DNA of 64,000 nucleotides, taken from assembly GCA_963210315.1 (NCBI GenBank), contig OY723291.1, positions 1,302,001 to 1,366,000 of the forward strand. The letters are read 5' to 3'. Under the pieces are notes generated by a model, which saw only the letters and a program-made list of their open reading frames with translations, was not told where the DNA came from and searched no databases. This stretch comes from Rhynchopus euleeides. Lineage: Eukaryota > Euglenozoa > Diplonemea > Diplonemida > Diplonemidae. This document shows, piece by piece, positions 9,345 to 19,777 of this stretch (its first letter is position 1; the number at the start of each line of letters is the position of its first letter). The position numbers and the translations under genes were made by a program.

Positions 9345-12322
9345 ATGGCGGACGATGCAAAGGTTGAGGCTGCCATGGGTGGAGACGACCCTGATGACGG
9401 GGCCAGCAAGGCCCGCAAACGCGGGCAGAGCCTGATTGACGAGACATCTGGGGGTGGTGGTGGCGGTGGCGGCGGCGGAGGCAAGGAGGAGAAGGAAGAA
9501 AACCGCATCATGGTGTACGCGCGCCTCCGGCCCGTGTTCAAACGCGACCGCGAGGATCCCAACTTTGAGCACATTGTGAACCTCCACCCCGACAAGAAGA
9601 CGATCTCCCTCACAGGTGGGAAGACTTATCAATACGATGGGACGTTCGGCGAGAAGTCCGAGCAGATCCCTGTCTGGCACGCTGTGGGCAGGCCTGTTGT
9701 GGAAAACGTGTTCAAAGGCTACTCCGGGTGCATGATGGCCTACGGGCAGACGGGTACCGGCAAGAGTCACACCATGTCCAACCTGGAGAAGGGCCAGGAG
9801 GGCATCATCATGCAGAGCATGATGCACATCTTCAAGAAGATGGAGGACGACACGGACCGGGAGTATCAGGTGCTGTTCTCCTACCTGCAGATCTACCTCG
9901 ACAAGGTTCAGGATCTGATGAACCCGGCATCCGGCAATCTCGACATCATCCGGTCAGAAAGCGGGGAGGTGGGTATCCCTGGGCTCGTCCAGAAGGACTG
10001 CACCAGCCGTGAGCGGTTCATCGAGCTCTACGAAGAGGGTGACCAGCACCGTATTGTGGCGGCCACAAAGATGAACCCCGTGTCGTCCAGGTCGCACTCC
10101 TGCCTTATGATTCAGATCAAGTCGTTCCCGCGGGGCGACGATGGCACAGGCGAGACGCGGACTGCCAAGATGTGGATGATCGATCTGGCCGGGTATGAGC
10201 GGTTTTCGAAGACCGGTGTGCTGGAGGGGATCCGGAAGGAGGAGGCGAAGGGTATCAACGCGTCCCTCCTGTCGCTGGGGAGCGTCATCGCGGCCCTGTC
10301 GGAGAAGCAGTCGCATATCCCCTGGCGTAACGCGAAGCTGACCCGTCTGCTGCAGGATGCCATCGGTGGGAAGGCGAAGGCCTCTGTCTGCATCACACTC
10401 GGGCCCTCAGGCGCGTCTTTCCACGAGACTGTGGGGACGCTCTACTTCGGACAGTATGTGCATCACCTTGCTGCAGTGTTGGGGTGGGGTGGGGTGGGGT
10501 GGGGTGTGCCATCACATCTTCAGGGTGAGTTCGGTTGAATTTTCCCAATAATTATTGTGTGAACCTCACAGGCGTGCCATGGCTGTCAAGACGGAGGCGA
10601 AGCTGCAGCTGAACGTCGACTACCCTGCCCTGTGCAAGAAGCTGCAGGCCATGCTGGAGGAGGAGCAGGAGAAGGTCTCTGCCCTTGAGATCCAGACGGC
10701 GACACGGCAGCTCGAGACGACGGAGCGCGAGCAGCGCATGCAGGCCGAGTTGCGCCGGGTCAAGCAGCGGCACGAGGAGCAGCTTAAGAAGCTTATTGAA
10801 TCGGGTGCGGACCCGGCAGCTATCGAGGCAATCATGAAAGAGAATGACGCTGAGATGGAGCTCGTGCAGGAGCAGCAGGTATGTATATTTTGACTTGCCC
10901 CCCCTTGGGTACTATCGCAGGCCACGCCAACACTGCATCTCGTGCGAAGCTCTGCACTGATGGGACGCCAAAAAGGTGGATTATGCATTAGATACCTCTG
11001 GCACCTAGCTAGGGAGTCATTTTCAGAATTTTTGGGTCCTGCGGGACTGCCCTTTGATGCATCATACCGCACTCCTTACCCACACGCCACAGGCTGAGGA
11101 GCGTCTGATCGAGGAGGAGAAGTTCGATGACGAGATGAAGGAGCTCATCGTGGAGCAGGAGGTGGTCAACTCCAAGGAGCTGGGCAAGCTGAAGGAGGAC
11201 CACGAGTCTGAGGTATGTTCGCCACCGTATAGCGTGGTTTTGGGATTGTTTGTGTGGGAATGCAGCTGCTGCTCGTCGCGTGTTGCACAGCCAACACCCA
11301 TTCCAACCCCCATTGCAGGTGGCGGACCTTCGCACCCAACTCGACTCGTCGAAGGAGGAGGTGGAGCGCCTCAAGAAGAAGGAGGAGGAGTGCACACAGC
11401 TCAACCAATACATCACGGAGCTGAAGGAGGAGCACGCTCAGGTATGACGCTGTGCCACGAAGCCCCACAGCCCACAACCCCCATGCATCTCCCGACTGGA
11501 GACCGTTTTTTGCGCCCTTTCCTCCTCTCCTACCCGAGAGAAGTGGCTGCATCTCATCGAAACGTTGACAGAGTGAGTGGAGCTTGCATGCCCACCTCTG
11601 CCTGCCTGACTTTATTCTACATTGCGACCCCCACACCCTGCTTCACACGACTCTGCACCGCTACACAGGAGACACTGCGCGCCAAGGAAGAGGGCGCGCT
11701 CAACTCTGGCGTGTCGAAGGACGGGCTGGAGCAGCTGAAGGTGGAGTACGACAAGCAGGTCAAGAGCATCCGCACCATGATGGAGACAACGCACGAGGCA
11801 CGCCTTGCAGAGGTGGAGGAGCTGCACGAGGGCGAGATCCAGAAGACGAGGAATCAGCTGGAGTCCAACCAGAAGGCGTCTGCCGATGAGTACGAGGAGA
11901 TGAAGGAGTCGCTGACAAACAAATACGAGGACGAAATAGCGAAGATCAAGACGAAGGCGGCGGATGTGCAGGAGAAGCTGAAGCGCAACCACGTCATCAT
12001 CAAGAACTCCTACCAGGAGCAGAAGGAGCGGCTGAAGGCGGAAATCAAGGCGCTGAAGGATCAGCACGGCGCGGATGCTGCAGGGCTTGAGTCCGAAGGG
12101 AAGGAGAACCTGAAGGAGCTGACCGAGAAGCATCAGGTCATCAAGCGGAACTACCAGGAGCAGCTCGAGAAGCTGAAGAAGGAGAACGCCGACCTCCGGG
12201 CGCAGATTGCAAAGGGCGGGGGTTCGGCACCCGCGCCTGCTGTGCATGCTGACCCCTCCCCCGCAGTCGACTCGGGCCTGCTCGGTGGTGGGGGCGACGC
12301 CGCCGAAGCTGACGATGAGTAG
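9345..12322 (+). CDS. N-terminal-motor kinesin with coiled-coil tail
   Basis: Five exons: 9345-10453, 10572-10878, 11093-11212, 11319-11441 and 11669-12322, giving 770 residues. After an acidic/Gly-rich leader the motor begins near residue 55 (NRIMVYARLRPV). It has P-loop GQTGTGKS (134-141), switch I NPVSSRSH and switch II DLAGYE (280-285), where most kinesins have DLAGSE. The motor ends in FGQRAM created by the first splice junction, followed by VDYPALCKKL and a long charged coiled coil rich in Glu/Lys. FGQRAM plus the following neck resembles the armadillo-repeat kinesins, but no armadillo repeats are present. Splicing restores the conserved neck exactly. It should move along microtubules, ATP-driven, with coiled-coil dimerisation; cargo is unknown. 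Introns are 118, 214, 106 and 227 nt. Confidence 0.93.
10454..10571 (+). other. Kinesin intron 1 with (GGGGT)5
   Basis: The 118-nt intron carries five perfect GGGGT units at 10481-10505 on the coding strand, enough G runs to form a G-quadruplex in the pre-mRNA. A second possible acceptor AG lies at about 10523-10524, but only the CAG at 10569-10571 rebuilds the conserved GQRAM motif. Confidence 0.75.
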
Positions 12323-13732
12323 GCCACCAGTCGCTGCTCCGCCTGAGGGCATCATCTGTTTCAGCATTGTCTCAAAGTGTAGCAAGAAAGGGAGATTGTC
12401 TGTTTTCTCGTAAAGATATTTTCTGTGTACAGTAAACATGCATCTGGGGGGGGGAGGGGTTCTTTTGGGCGAACCCTCCCCCCCCAGTTCGAACAGATCG
12501 GTTTTCCGATTTCATAATGCCGTGTGCTGTGGATATGAGCCGCACTGCCCCATATATACACACACACAGCCTATGTCTTCGGGCTCCCTCCGTTCTTTGT
12601 GCCCCAGCTATTGTTTTAATCCTAGAGGGGTGGGGGTGGGACCTGCACGGGTCTTCCTTTCATCTTTTTGTGTATGATTTTTTGTACCATGTGCAGACCG
12701 CATTCCAGAGTTGTGTGCTCCGCTCGGTGTACTCCGCACTGCTACATCGCCTCACGTGTATGTTCACGATTTGCCCTACTGTGCTCTTTTCTTCAACGCG
12801 GCAGGACCTTAGTTGGTGCCTCTCTCGAGATACTCTGCCTGCAAACGCACAACGTAGTGCAAAGGGTGTGATGTCCCCAGCTTCCATCTCAGTAGCAGCA
12901 TTCTTGGAAATGGTATTCTGTTGTGGCGGGCACACGGGGCCCCGATCGAACCGCGAGCGTATACAGAACAACACAACAAGGGGGGGGGTGGATGGGGGCC
13001 ACGGGAGCGGGGGGGGGGAGGGGTAGATCTCGGTCCCCCAATGCAATCACGCCATGTCTGGGTCCTCGCTTTGGAGCTAACAGAGTTTGGCCTGTTTGCA
13101 TTGTGCTGTTTTAATCCTCTTGCTCTGTCACTGCCCTGCCGGGGTCGGGTCGCTTTGCTGGAGGTGAACATGTTTCGAGGCGTTCTCGCTGAGAACGACA
13201 CCTTGGTCGGCGGGTGGGTCGGGAAGGAATCGAATCGTGCATGTGTGATTGATGCAAGTCCACTGCGCCCTTGAGAAATATCATGCGCTCTGGAGCAAAT
13301 GGGAACTGGGTTAGATCTGCCCGACTCTGGCCAGTTCCCACACCTTGCGGTTGCTGATATCAACACGACAGCGCAGCGTTCTTCTCTTGGGTGTTTTTCT
13401 AATCGGGATAAGGGACTCGCCGAATGCCACTCTGCACCTGTGCTGTTCGAAACCGCCCCAACAATAAACACCTGGTACGCTTGCACACCAGGTTGGTGTT
13501 CGTCGATAACACAAAAACATACACCCGCTCGTGCCCCCACCACACACGAAAATCCCACATTCGTGTTTATTTTGAGCTGCTCGTGTGATGGCACTACAGC
13601 CCGCACTTTCCTGAGAAAGAACAGGTTTCGCTGCCTGCTGCGAGTTTTGCGGGAGATTGGTCTGTGCGCTGCAGCCGTGGCCCCCGCAGCCCCCGCAGCC
13701 CCCTGCGACATCGCAACTTGAGTAAAAATGAC
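12323..13732. other. Intergenic spacer downstream of the kinesin gene
   Basis: No coding region recognised on either strand. Contains G and C runs (12445-12490, 12980-13022), a short CA run near 12560 and an AATAAA-containing stretch near 13462. It ends at the large inverted-repeat element. Confidence 0.5.
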
Positions 13733-13918
13733 TTTGGGGGTCTTCGCTGGTCGACAAACTTCGACAAACTTCGTCGTTCGTCACATAATTAGGAAAACGG
13801 CTGTTTCAGGGGGTTTTTCACCGAAGACGGCAGTGTTCTGACGACGACGACAGGGGTCTTCGACTAAAACTTCGTCAGCGAAGACCCCCCCCCCAAAATG
13901 AATTAAAAACCGGTTTTT

Positions 13919-14010
13919 CGGGGATTCTCGCTGTTCGTCACCTGTCGTCAAATTTCGACAAAATTCGACAATTTTCACCTAAACCGACGGAAAATGCACC
14001 AAAATGCACC
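13919..14010 (+). repeat. Degenerate internal copy of the GGGGGTCTTCGC-family sequence
   Basis: Reads like the left two-thirds of the 108-bp elements (motifs TTCGACAAAATTCGACA and AAATGCACCAAAATGCACC) with many changes. Its end directly abuts the first 31-bp array, suggesting that the array grew out of, or was inserted next to, this sequence. Confidence 0.6.
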
Positions 14011-14023
14011 ACCCACAGCCTGG

Positions 14024-17000
14024 GTCGGCCCAGGGTCTGGACACCACTCCTGGACCCGGCCCAGTACGGGCGAGATCGGCCCATAGCCGGCCCAGCACTG
14101 CCGAGATCGGCCCATGTCCGGCCCAGTACGTGCGAGATCGGCCCATAGCCGGCCCAGCACTGCCGAGATCGGCCCATGTCCGGCCCAGTACGGGCGAGAT
14201 CGGCCCATAGCCGGCCCAGCACTGCCGAGATCGGCCCATGTCCGGCCCAGCACTGCCGAGATCGGCCCATAGCCGGCCCAGCACTGCCGAGATCGGCCCA
14301 TGTCCGGCCCAGCACTGCCGAGATCGGCCCATAGCCGGCCCAGTACGGGCGAGATCGGCCCATAGCCGGCCCAGCACTGCCGAGATCGGCCCATAGCCGG
14401 CCCAGTACGGGCGAGATCGGCCCATAGCCGGCCCAGCACTGCCGAGATCGGCCCATAGCCGGCCCAGCACTGCCGAGATCGGCCCATGTCCGGCCCAGCA
14501 CTGCCGAGATCGGCCCATAGCCGGCCCAGTACGGGCGAGATCGGCCCATAGCCGGCCCAGCACTGCCGAGATCGGCCCATGTCCGGCCCAGCACTGCCGA
14601 GATCGGCCCATAGCCGGCCCAGCACTGCCGAGATCGGCCCATAGCCGGCCCAGTACGGGCGAGATCGGCCCATAGCCGGCCCAGCACTGCCGAGATCGGC
14701 CCATAGCCGGCCCAGTACGGGCGAGATCGGCCCATAGCCGGCCCAGCACTGCCGAGATCGGCCCATAGCCGGCCCAGCACTGCCGAGATCGGCCCATGTC
14801 CGGCCCAGCACTGCCGAGATCGGCCCATAGCCGGCCCAGTACGGGCGAGATCGGCCCATAGCCGGCCCAGCACTGCCGAGATCGGCCCATGTCCGGCCCA
14901 GCACTGCCGAGATCGGCCCATAGCCGGCCCAGCACTGCCGAGATCGGCCCATGTCCGGCCCAGCACTGCCGAGATCGGCCCATAGCCGGCCCAGTACGGG
15001 CGAGATCGGCCCATAGCCGGCCCAGCACTGCCGAGATCGGCCCATAGCCGGCCCAGTACGGGCGAGATCGGCCCATAGCCGGCCCAGCACTGCCGAGATC
15101 GGCCCATAGCCGGCCCAGTACGGCCGAGATCGGCCCATAGCCGGCCCAGTACGGGCGAGATCGGCCCATAGCCGGCCCAGCACTGCCGAGATCGGCCCAT
15201 AGCCGGCCCAGTACGGGCGAGATCGGCCCATGTCCGGCCCAGTACGGCCGAGATCGGCCCATAGCCGGCCCAGCACTGCCGAGATCGGCCCATGTCCGGC
15301 CCAGCACTGCCGAGATCGGCCCATAGCCGGCCCAGTACGGGCGAGATCGGCCCATAGCCGGCCCAGCACTGCCGAGATCGGCCCATGTCCGGCCCAGCAC
15401 TGCCGAGATCGGCCCATAGCCGGCCCAGTACGGGCGAGATCGGCCCATAGCCGGCCCAGCACTGCCGAGATCGGCCCATAGCCGGCCCAGTACGGGCGAG
15501 ATCGGCCCATGTCCGGCCCAGTACGGCCGAGATCGGCCCATAGCCGGCCCAGCACTGCCGAGATCGGCCCATGTCCGGCCCAGCACTGCCGAGATCGGCC
15601 CATAGCCGGCCCAGTACGGGCGAGATCGGCCCATAGCCGGCCCAGCACTGCCGAGATCGGCCCATGTCCGGCCCAGTACGGGCGAGATCGGCCCATAGCC
15701 GGCCCAGTACTGCCGAGATCGGCCCATGTCCGGCCCAGCACTGCCGAGATCGGCCCATAGCCGGCCCAGTACGGGCGAGATCGGCCCATAGCCGGCCCAG
15801 CACTGCCGAGATCGGCCCATGTCCGGCCCAGCACTGCCGAGATCGGCCCATAGCCGGCCCAGTACGGGCGAGATCGGCCCATGTCCGGCCCAGTACGGCC
15901 GAGATCGGCCCATAGCCGGCCCAGCACTGCCGAGATCGGCCCATGTCCGGCCCAGCACTGCCGAGATCGGCCCATAGCCGGCCCAGTACGGGCGAGATCG
16001 GCCCATAGCCGGCCCAGCACTGCCGAGATCGGCCCATGTCCGGCCCAGCACTGCCGAGATCGGCCCATAGCCGGCCCAGTACGGGCGAGATCGGGCCATA
16101 GCCGGCCCAGCACTGCCGAGATCGGCCCATAGCCGGCCCAGTACGGGCGAGATCGGCCCATGTCCGGCCCAGTACGGCCGAGATCGGCCCGTAGCCGGCC
16201 CAGCACTGCCGAGATCGGCCCATGTCCGGCCCAGTACGGGCGAGATCGGCCCATAGCCGGCCCAGCACTGCCGAGATCGGCCCATAGCCGGCCCAGTACG
16301 GGCGAGATCGGCCCATAGCCGGCCCAGCACTGCCGAGATCGGCCCATAGCCGGCCCAGTACGGGCGAGATCGGCCCATGTCCGGCCCAGTACGGCCGAGA
16401 TCGGCCCGTAGCCGGCCCAGCAGTGCCGAGATCGGCCCATGTCCGGCCCAGCACTGCCGAGATCGGCCCATAGCCGGCCCAGTACGGGCGAGATCGGCCC
16501 ATAGCCGGCCCAGCACTGCCGAGATCGGCCCATGTCCGGCCCAGCACTGCCGAGATCGGCCCATAGCCGGCCCAGTACGGGCGAGATCGGCCCATGTCCG
16601 GCCCAGTACGGCCGAGATCGGCCCATAGCCGGCCCAGCACTGCCGAGATCGGCCCATGTCCGGCCCAGCACTGCCGAGATCGGCCCATAGCCGGCCCAGT
16701 ACGGGCGAGATCGGCCCATAGCCGGCCCAGCACTGCCGAGATCGGCCCATGTCCGGCCCAGCACTGCCGAGATCGGCCCATAGCCGGCCCAGTACGGGCG
16801 AGATCGGCCCATAGCCGGCCCAGCACTGCCGAGATCGGCCCATAGCCGGCCCAGTACGGGCGAGATCGGCCCATGTCCGGCCCAGTACGGCCGAGATCGG
16901 CCCGTAGCCGGCCCAGCACTGCCGAGATCGGCCCATGTCCGGCCCAGTACGGGCGAGATCGGCCCATAGCCGGCCCAGCACTGCCGAGATCGGCCCATAG

Positions 17001-17815
17001 CCGGCCCAGTACGGGCGAGATCGGCCCATAGCCGGCCCAGCACTGCCGAGATCGGCCCATAGCCGGCCCAGTACGGTCGAGATCGGCCCATGTCCGGCCC
17101 AGTACGGCCGAGATCGGCCCGTAGCCGGCCCAGCAGTGCCGAGATCGGCCCATGTCCGGCCCAGTACGGGCGAGATCGGCCCATAGCCGGCCCAGCACTG
17201 CCGAGATCGGCCCATAGCCGGCCCAGTACGGGCGAGATCGGCCCATAGCCGGCCCAGTACGGGCGAGATCGGCCCATGTCCGGCCCAGTACGGGCGAGAT
17301 CGGCCCGTAGCCGGCCCAGCAGTGCCGAGATCGGCCCATGTCCGGCCCAGTACGGGCGAGATCGGCCCATAGCCGGCCCAGCACTGCCGAGATCGGCCCA
17401 TAGCCGGCCCAGTACGGGCGAGATTGGCCCATAGCCGGCCCAGTACGGCCGAGATCGGCCCATGTCCGGCCCAGTACGGCCGAGATCGGCCCGTAGCCGG
17501 CCCAGCAGTGCCGAGATCGGCCCATGTCCGTCCCAGTACGGGCGAGATCGGCCCATAGCCGGCCCAGCACTGCCGAGATCGGCCCATAGCCGGCCCAGTA
17601 CTGCCGAGATCGGCCCATGTCCGGCCCAGTACGTGCGAGATCGGCCCGTAGCCGGCCCAGCACTGCCGAGATCGGCCCATGTCCGGCCCAGTACGGGCGA
17701 GATCGGCCCATAGCCGGCCCAGTACGTGCGAGATCGGCCCATAGCCGGCCCAGTACTGCCGAGATCGGCCCATGTCCGGCCCAGTACGGGCGAGATCGGC
17801 CCATAGCCGGCCTAG
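14024..17815 (+). repeat. 31-bp minisatellite array A, about 121 copies
   Basis: Near-perfect tandem repeat of 31 bp around the core CCGAGATCGGCCCATAGCC. Variation is limited to a few alternating blocks: CACTGCC versus TACGGGC or TACGGCC, and ATAGCC versus ATGTCC or GTAGCC. Longer-range repeats of 155, 217 and 279 bp (5, 7 and 9 units) show that blocks of units were duplicated together. The first unit on the left resembles array B, showing common origin. The minus strand has no stop codon in any of its three frames across nearly the whole array, because the unit itself lacks stops there. I regard it as non-coding. Confidence 0.95.
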
Positions 17816-17820
17816 TCGTA

Positions 17821-18009
17821 GGATGCTGAACGAAGACAGCCAGCAGGCGCTGCTCTTCGATGACTACTCCACAGAGACGAAGATCACGACACTCGTGGTC
17901 ACAGACGTGCAGGCCTCGACCCTCTGCTTGGAGAAGTCTTTCGAGGGAATGCGGAAGGCGCTAGAAATCCACAACCATGTGATCCGGAAGTGCATTGCGG
18001 GCATGGCGG
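17821..18009 (+). pseudogene. Orphan exon of a class III adenylyl/guanylyl cyclase
   Basis: About 62 codons wedged between arrays A and B encode the beginning of a class III nucleotide cyclase catalytic domain. TTLVVTDVQASTLCLE contains the metal-binding Asp and Ser-Thr of the first strand, and KALEIHNHVIRKCI is the helix that follows. The frame stays open until GTATGA at 18010, a typical donor in this genome, placed where the next residues should be Gly-Tyr-Glu. No continuing exon is found in the next 1.5 kb, and nothing upstream before the array encodes a preceding domain. Either it is an exon of a gene with minisatellite-filled introns, or, more likely, a host gene piece captured by the mobile element. 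It cannot make a functional cyclase alone. Confidence 0.6.
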
Positions 18010-18030
18010 GTATGAGGCAGGACATCGTCA

Positions 18031-18319
18031 GTGTCTGGACAGCACTCCTGGGCTCGGCCCAGGGTCTGGACACCACTCCTGGGCTCGGCCCAGTGTCTGG
18101 ACACCACTCCCTGGCTCGGCCCAGGGACTGGACAGCACTCCTGAGCTCGGCCCAGTGTCTGGACAGCACTCCTGGGCTCGGCCCAGTGTCTGGACACCAC
18201 TCCCTGGCTCGCCCCAGGGTCTGGACAGCACTCCTGGGCTCGGCCCAGTGTCTGGACACGACTCGTCGGCTCGGCCCAGTGGGTCGAGCCCAGGAGTGAT
18301 GTCCAGACACTGTCTGGAC
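18031..18319 (+). repeat. 31-bp minisatellite array B, about 8 copies plus one inverted unit
   Basis: Tandem units of 31 bp with cores TCTGGACAGCACTCCTGG and GGCTCGGCCCAG. The last unit is inverted, producing a perfect palindrome GTCCAGACA-C-TGTCTGGAC at 18301-18319. The unit length equals that of array A and the TCGGCCCA core is shared. Confidence 0.9.
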
Positions 18320-19004
18320 GGGAAGCTCCCCGCAGTGAGTGGTCGGGGGCCGTGGCCACGACCTCGGGGTGATGTCCAGCCGAGCAGAACGTGGCGCCCG
18401 GAGTACCGAGTGTTTGCTCCACTCAGAGGGGGTTTGATGCAGGACCCCTTCCCAGTCATGATCTCCTCAGTGCCTCCATCGATCCCCTCCGTCAGGGATC
18501 TTGCTGTGTGTAACATTAGCACAAGACCTAAACCCGCATCGCGTACCCATCCTTCGAAACCGTGCGATGTGCAATGTTGTGTTCATGTAGCTAGCTCGGA
18601 GAGTGTCTTAGCGAGCCCGCAAGGCTAGCTATATTTGCACCGTCCAACCAAATCTTGCTCAGCTTCGACTTGGCGCCGAGAGAGTTACGAGCGCTGCCCA
18701 TAGAATCAGGTGTGCCGGGCGTGTGTGTCTTTATCAACACACGCAGACTCCTGCATACAGTAGACGGCCTACAGGCGAGGCGGAGTGTGACCTACTGTTG
18801 GGGGTGGTGAACTGGTCTGCGACGTCATCCTGCTGGTGTGCGACGTCTCCACCTCCTGCGGCACAGGGGGCCTTGTGATCTGGAGCGCTGGGGCAGCGCG
18901 GTGCAATGTCGGAGTGCGGACGGGCCAAGTCCCCCTGCTCCTGTGCATGCAGCGCAGATTTCTTGTTGCTGCGGTCCAGACAGCGGGCCGAGACCGGATG
19001 TGAT
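18320..19004. other. Unique sequence between arrays B and C
   Basis: About 680 bases inside the large element with no recognised gene. A single further array-B-like fragment (TGATGTCCAGCCGAGC) lies at about 18370. The remainder shows no repeat or coding signature. Confidence 0.4.
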
Positions 19005-19256
19005 GTCGGCCCACCCTCGGGACATCACTGCCTGGCTCGGCCCACCCTCTGGACAGGACTGCGTGGCTCGGCCCATTCTCGGGACAGCACTGCCTAGCTC
19101 GGCCCGTTCTCGGGACAGCACTGTCTGGCTCGGCCCACCCTTGGGACAGCACTGCCTGGCTCGGCCCATTCTCGGGACATCACTGTCTGGCTCGGCCCAC
19201 CCTTGGGACAGCACTGTCTGGCTCGGCCCGTTCTCGGGACAGCACTGCCTGGCTCC
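19005..19256 (+). repeat. 31-bp minisatellite array C, about 8 copies
   Basis: Tandem 31-bp units containing GGACAGCACTGCCTGG followed by CTCGGCCCA. Aligned with array A the shared skeleton is CAGCACTGCC, four variable bases, then TCGGCCCA, so the three arrays are diverged members of one 31-bp family. Confidence 0.9.
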
Positions 19257-19777
19257 GCTTCGTGCCAGCACGAGCACTAGCCGTTGCTCCTGCATTGCCC
19301 CAGGCGGCCAGCTCCCATCTTGGCTTGGCCCAGGATGACAGGTTGATCTCAATGTTTACCCGTGACACGGGCCCCGCCGTGCCTTCTCGTCCTGTGAGGG
19401 CTGAACAATGCACAGGGACCGCTCGACATTATTTTTTGGGTCCAAATGCGTGCTCCCAGCTAGGGGCCACCCAACTCCCCGCCCTTTTTTTTGCCTCCGA
19501 TTTGGCCCATTTTCGGCCCATTTTGCCCTGCACCAGCCTGCACTTTTTTGCACCGGCTAGCGAAGACCCCCTTTGCGCCTTAATGTTGAGCACTGTTCTC
19601 TTGAAAACTCCAGGCCCACCGCGACACATCCCGACCACTGTTGCAGAGCCTGTTGCTGGCTGCCCCGAAGCAAGGGGTTTACACAAGACTGCGCGGCGGT
19701 CGCAGGGGTTTAGAGTTTGTGGACTACCGAAGGGCGGCCGGCGGAGTGAGCAGCGCGCGTGTGTGGGGGGGTGAAAA

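Larger units (their letters stand above)
13736..19571. mobile_element. Large TIR-bounded non-autonomous DNA element carrying 31-bp minisatellites and a cyclase exon
   Basis: The left end GGGGGTCTTCGCTGG and the right end TAGCGAAGACCCCC are inverted copies of each other and identical to the ends of two 108-bp elements at 34.7 and 57.3 kb; the first 39 bases match those short elements. The trinucleotide TTT flanks both ends (13733-13735 and 19572-19574), as expected for a 3-bp target duplication. Inside lie shorter degenerate pieces of the same family (13853-13889 and 13919-14010), three 31-bp tandem arrays and a fragment of an adenylyl cyclase gene. No transposase is seen. A 3-bp duplication would suit PIF/Harbinger-like or CMC-like superfamilies. 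An alternative is that the two ends belong to different insertions and the TTT match is chance. Confidence 0.55.

Noticed and set aside
13736-13889. A separate 154-bp MITE ending at the internal AGCGAAGACCCCC
   Set aside because: Its flanks do not match (TTT on the left, C run then AAA on the right), whereas the distant end at 19571 is followed by TTT. The internal end is better read as a nested fragment, though this alternative is not excluded.
13938-17804. Three minus-strand reading frames of about 1,255-1,288 codons over the 31-bp array as a giant repetitive protein gene
   Set aside because: The openness follows from a stop-free 31-bp unit shifting frame at every copy. Synonymous and non-synonymous positions vary alike, and no start context, intron or flanking domain supports coding.
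14024-19256. CRISPR-like array
   Set aside because: Units are contiguous 31-bp tandem repeats without unique spacers, in eukaryotic DNA.
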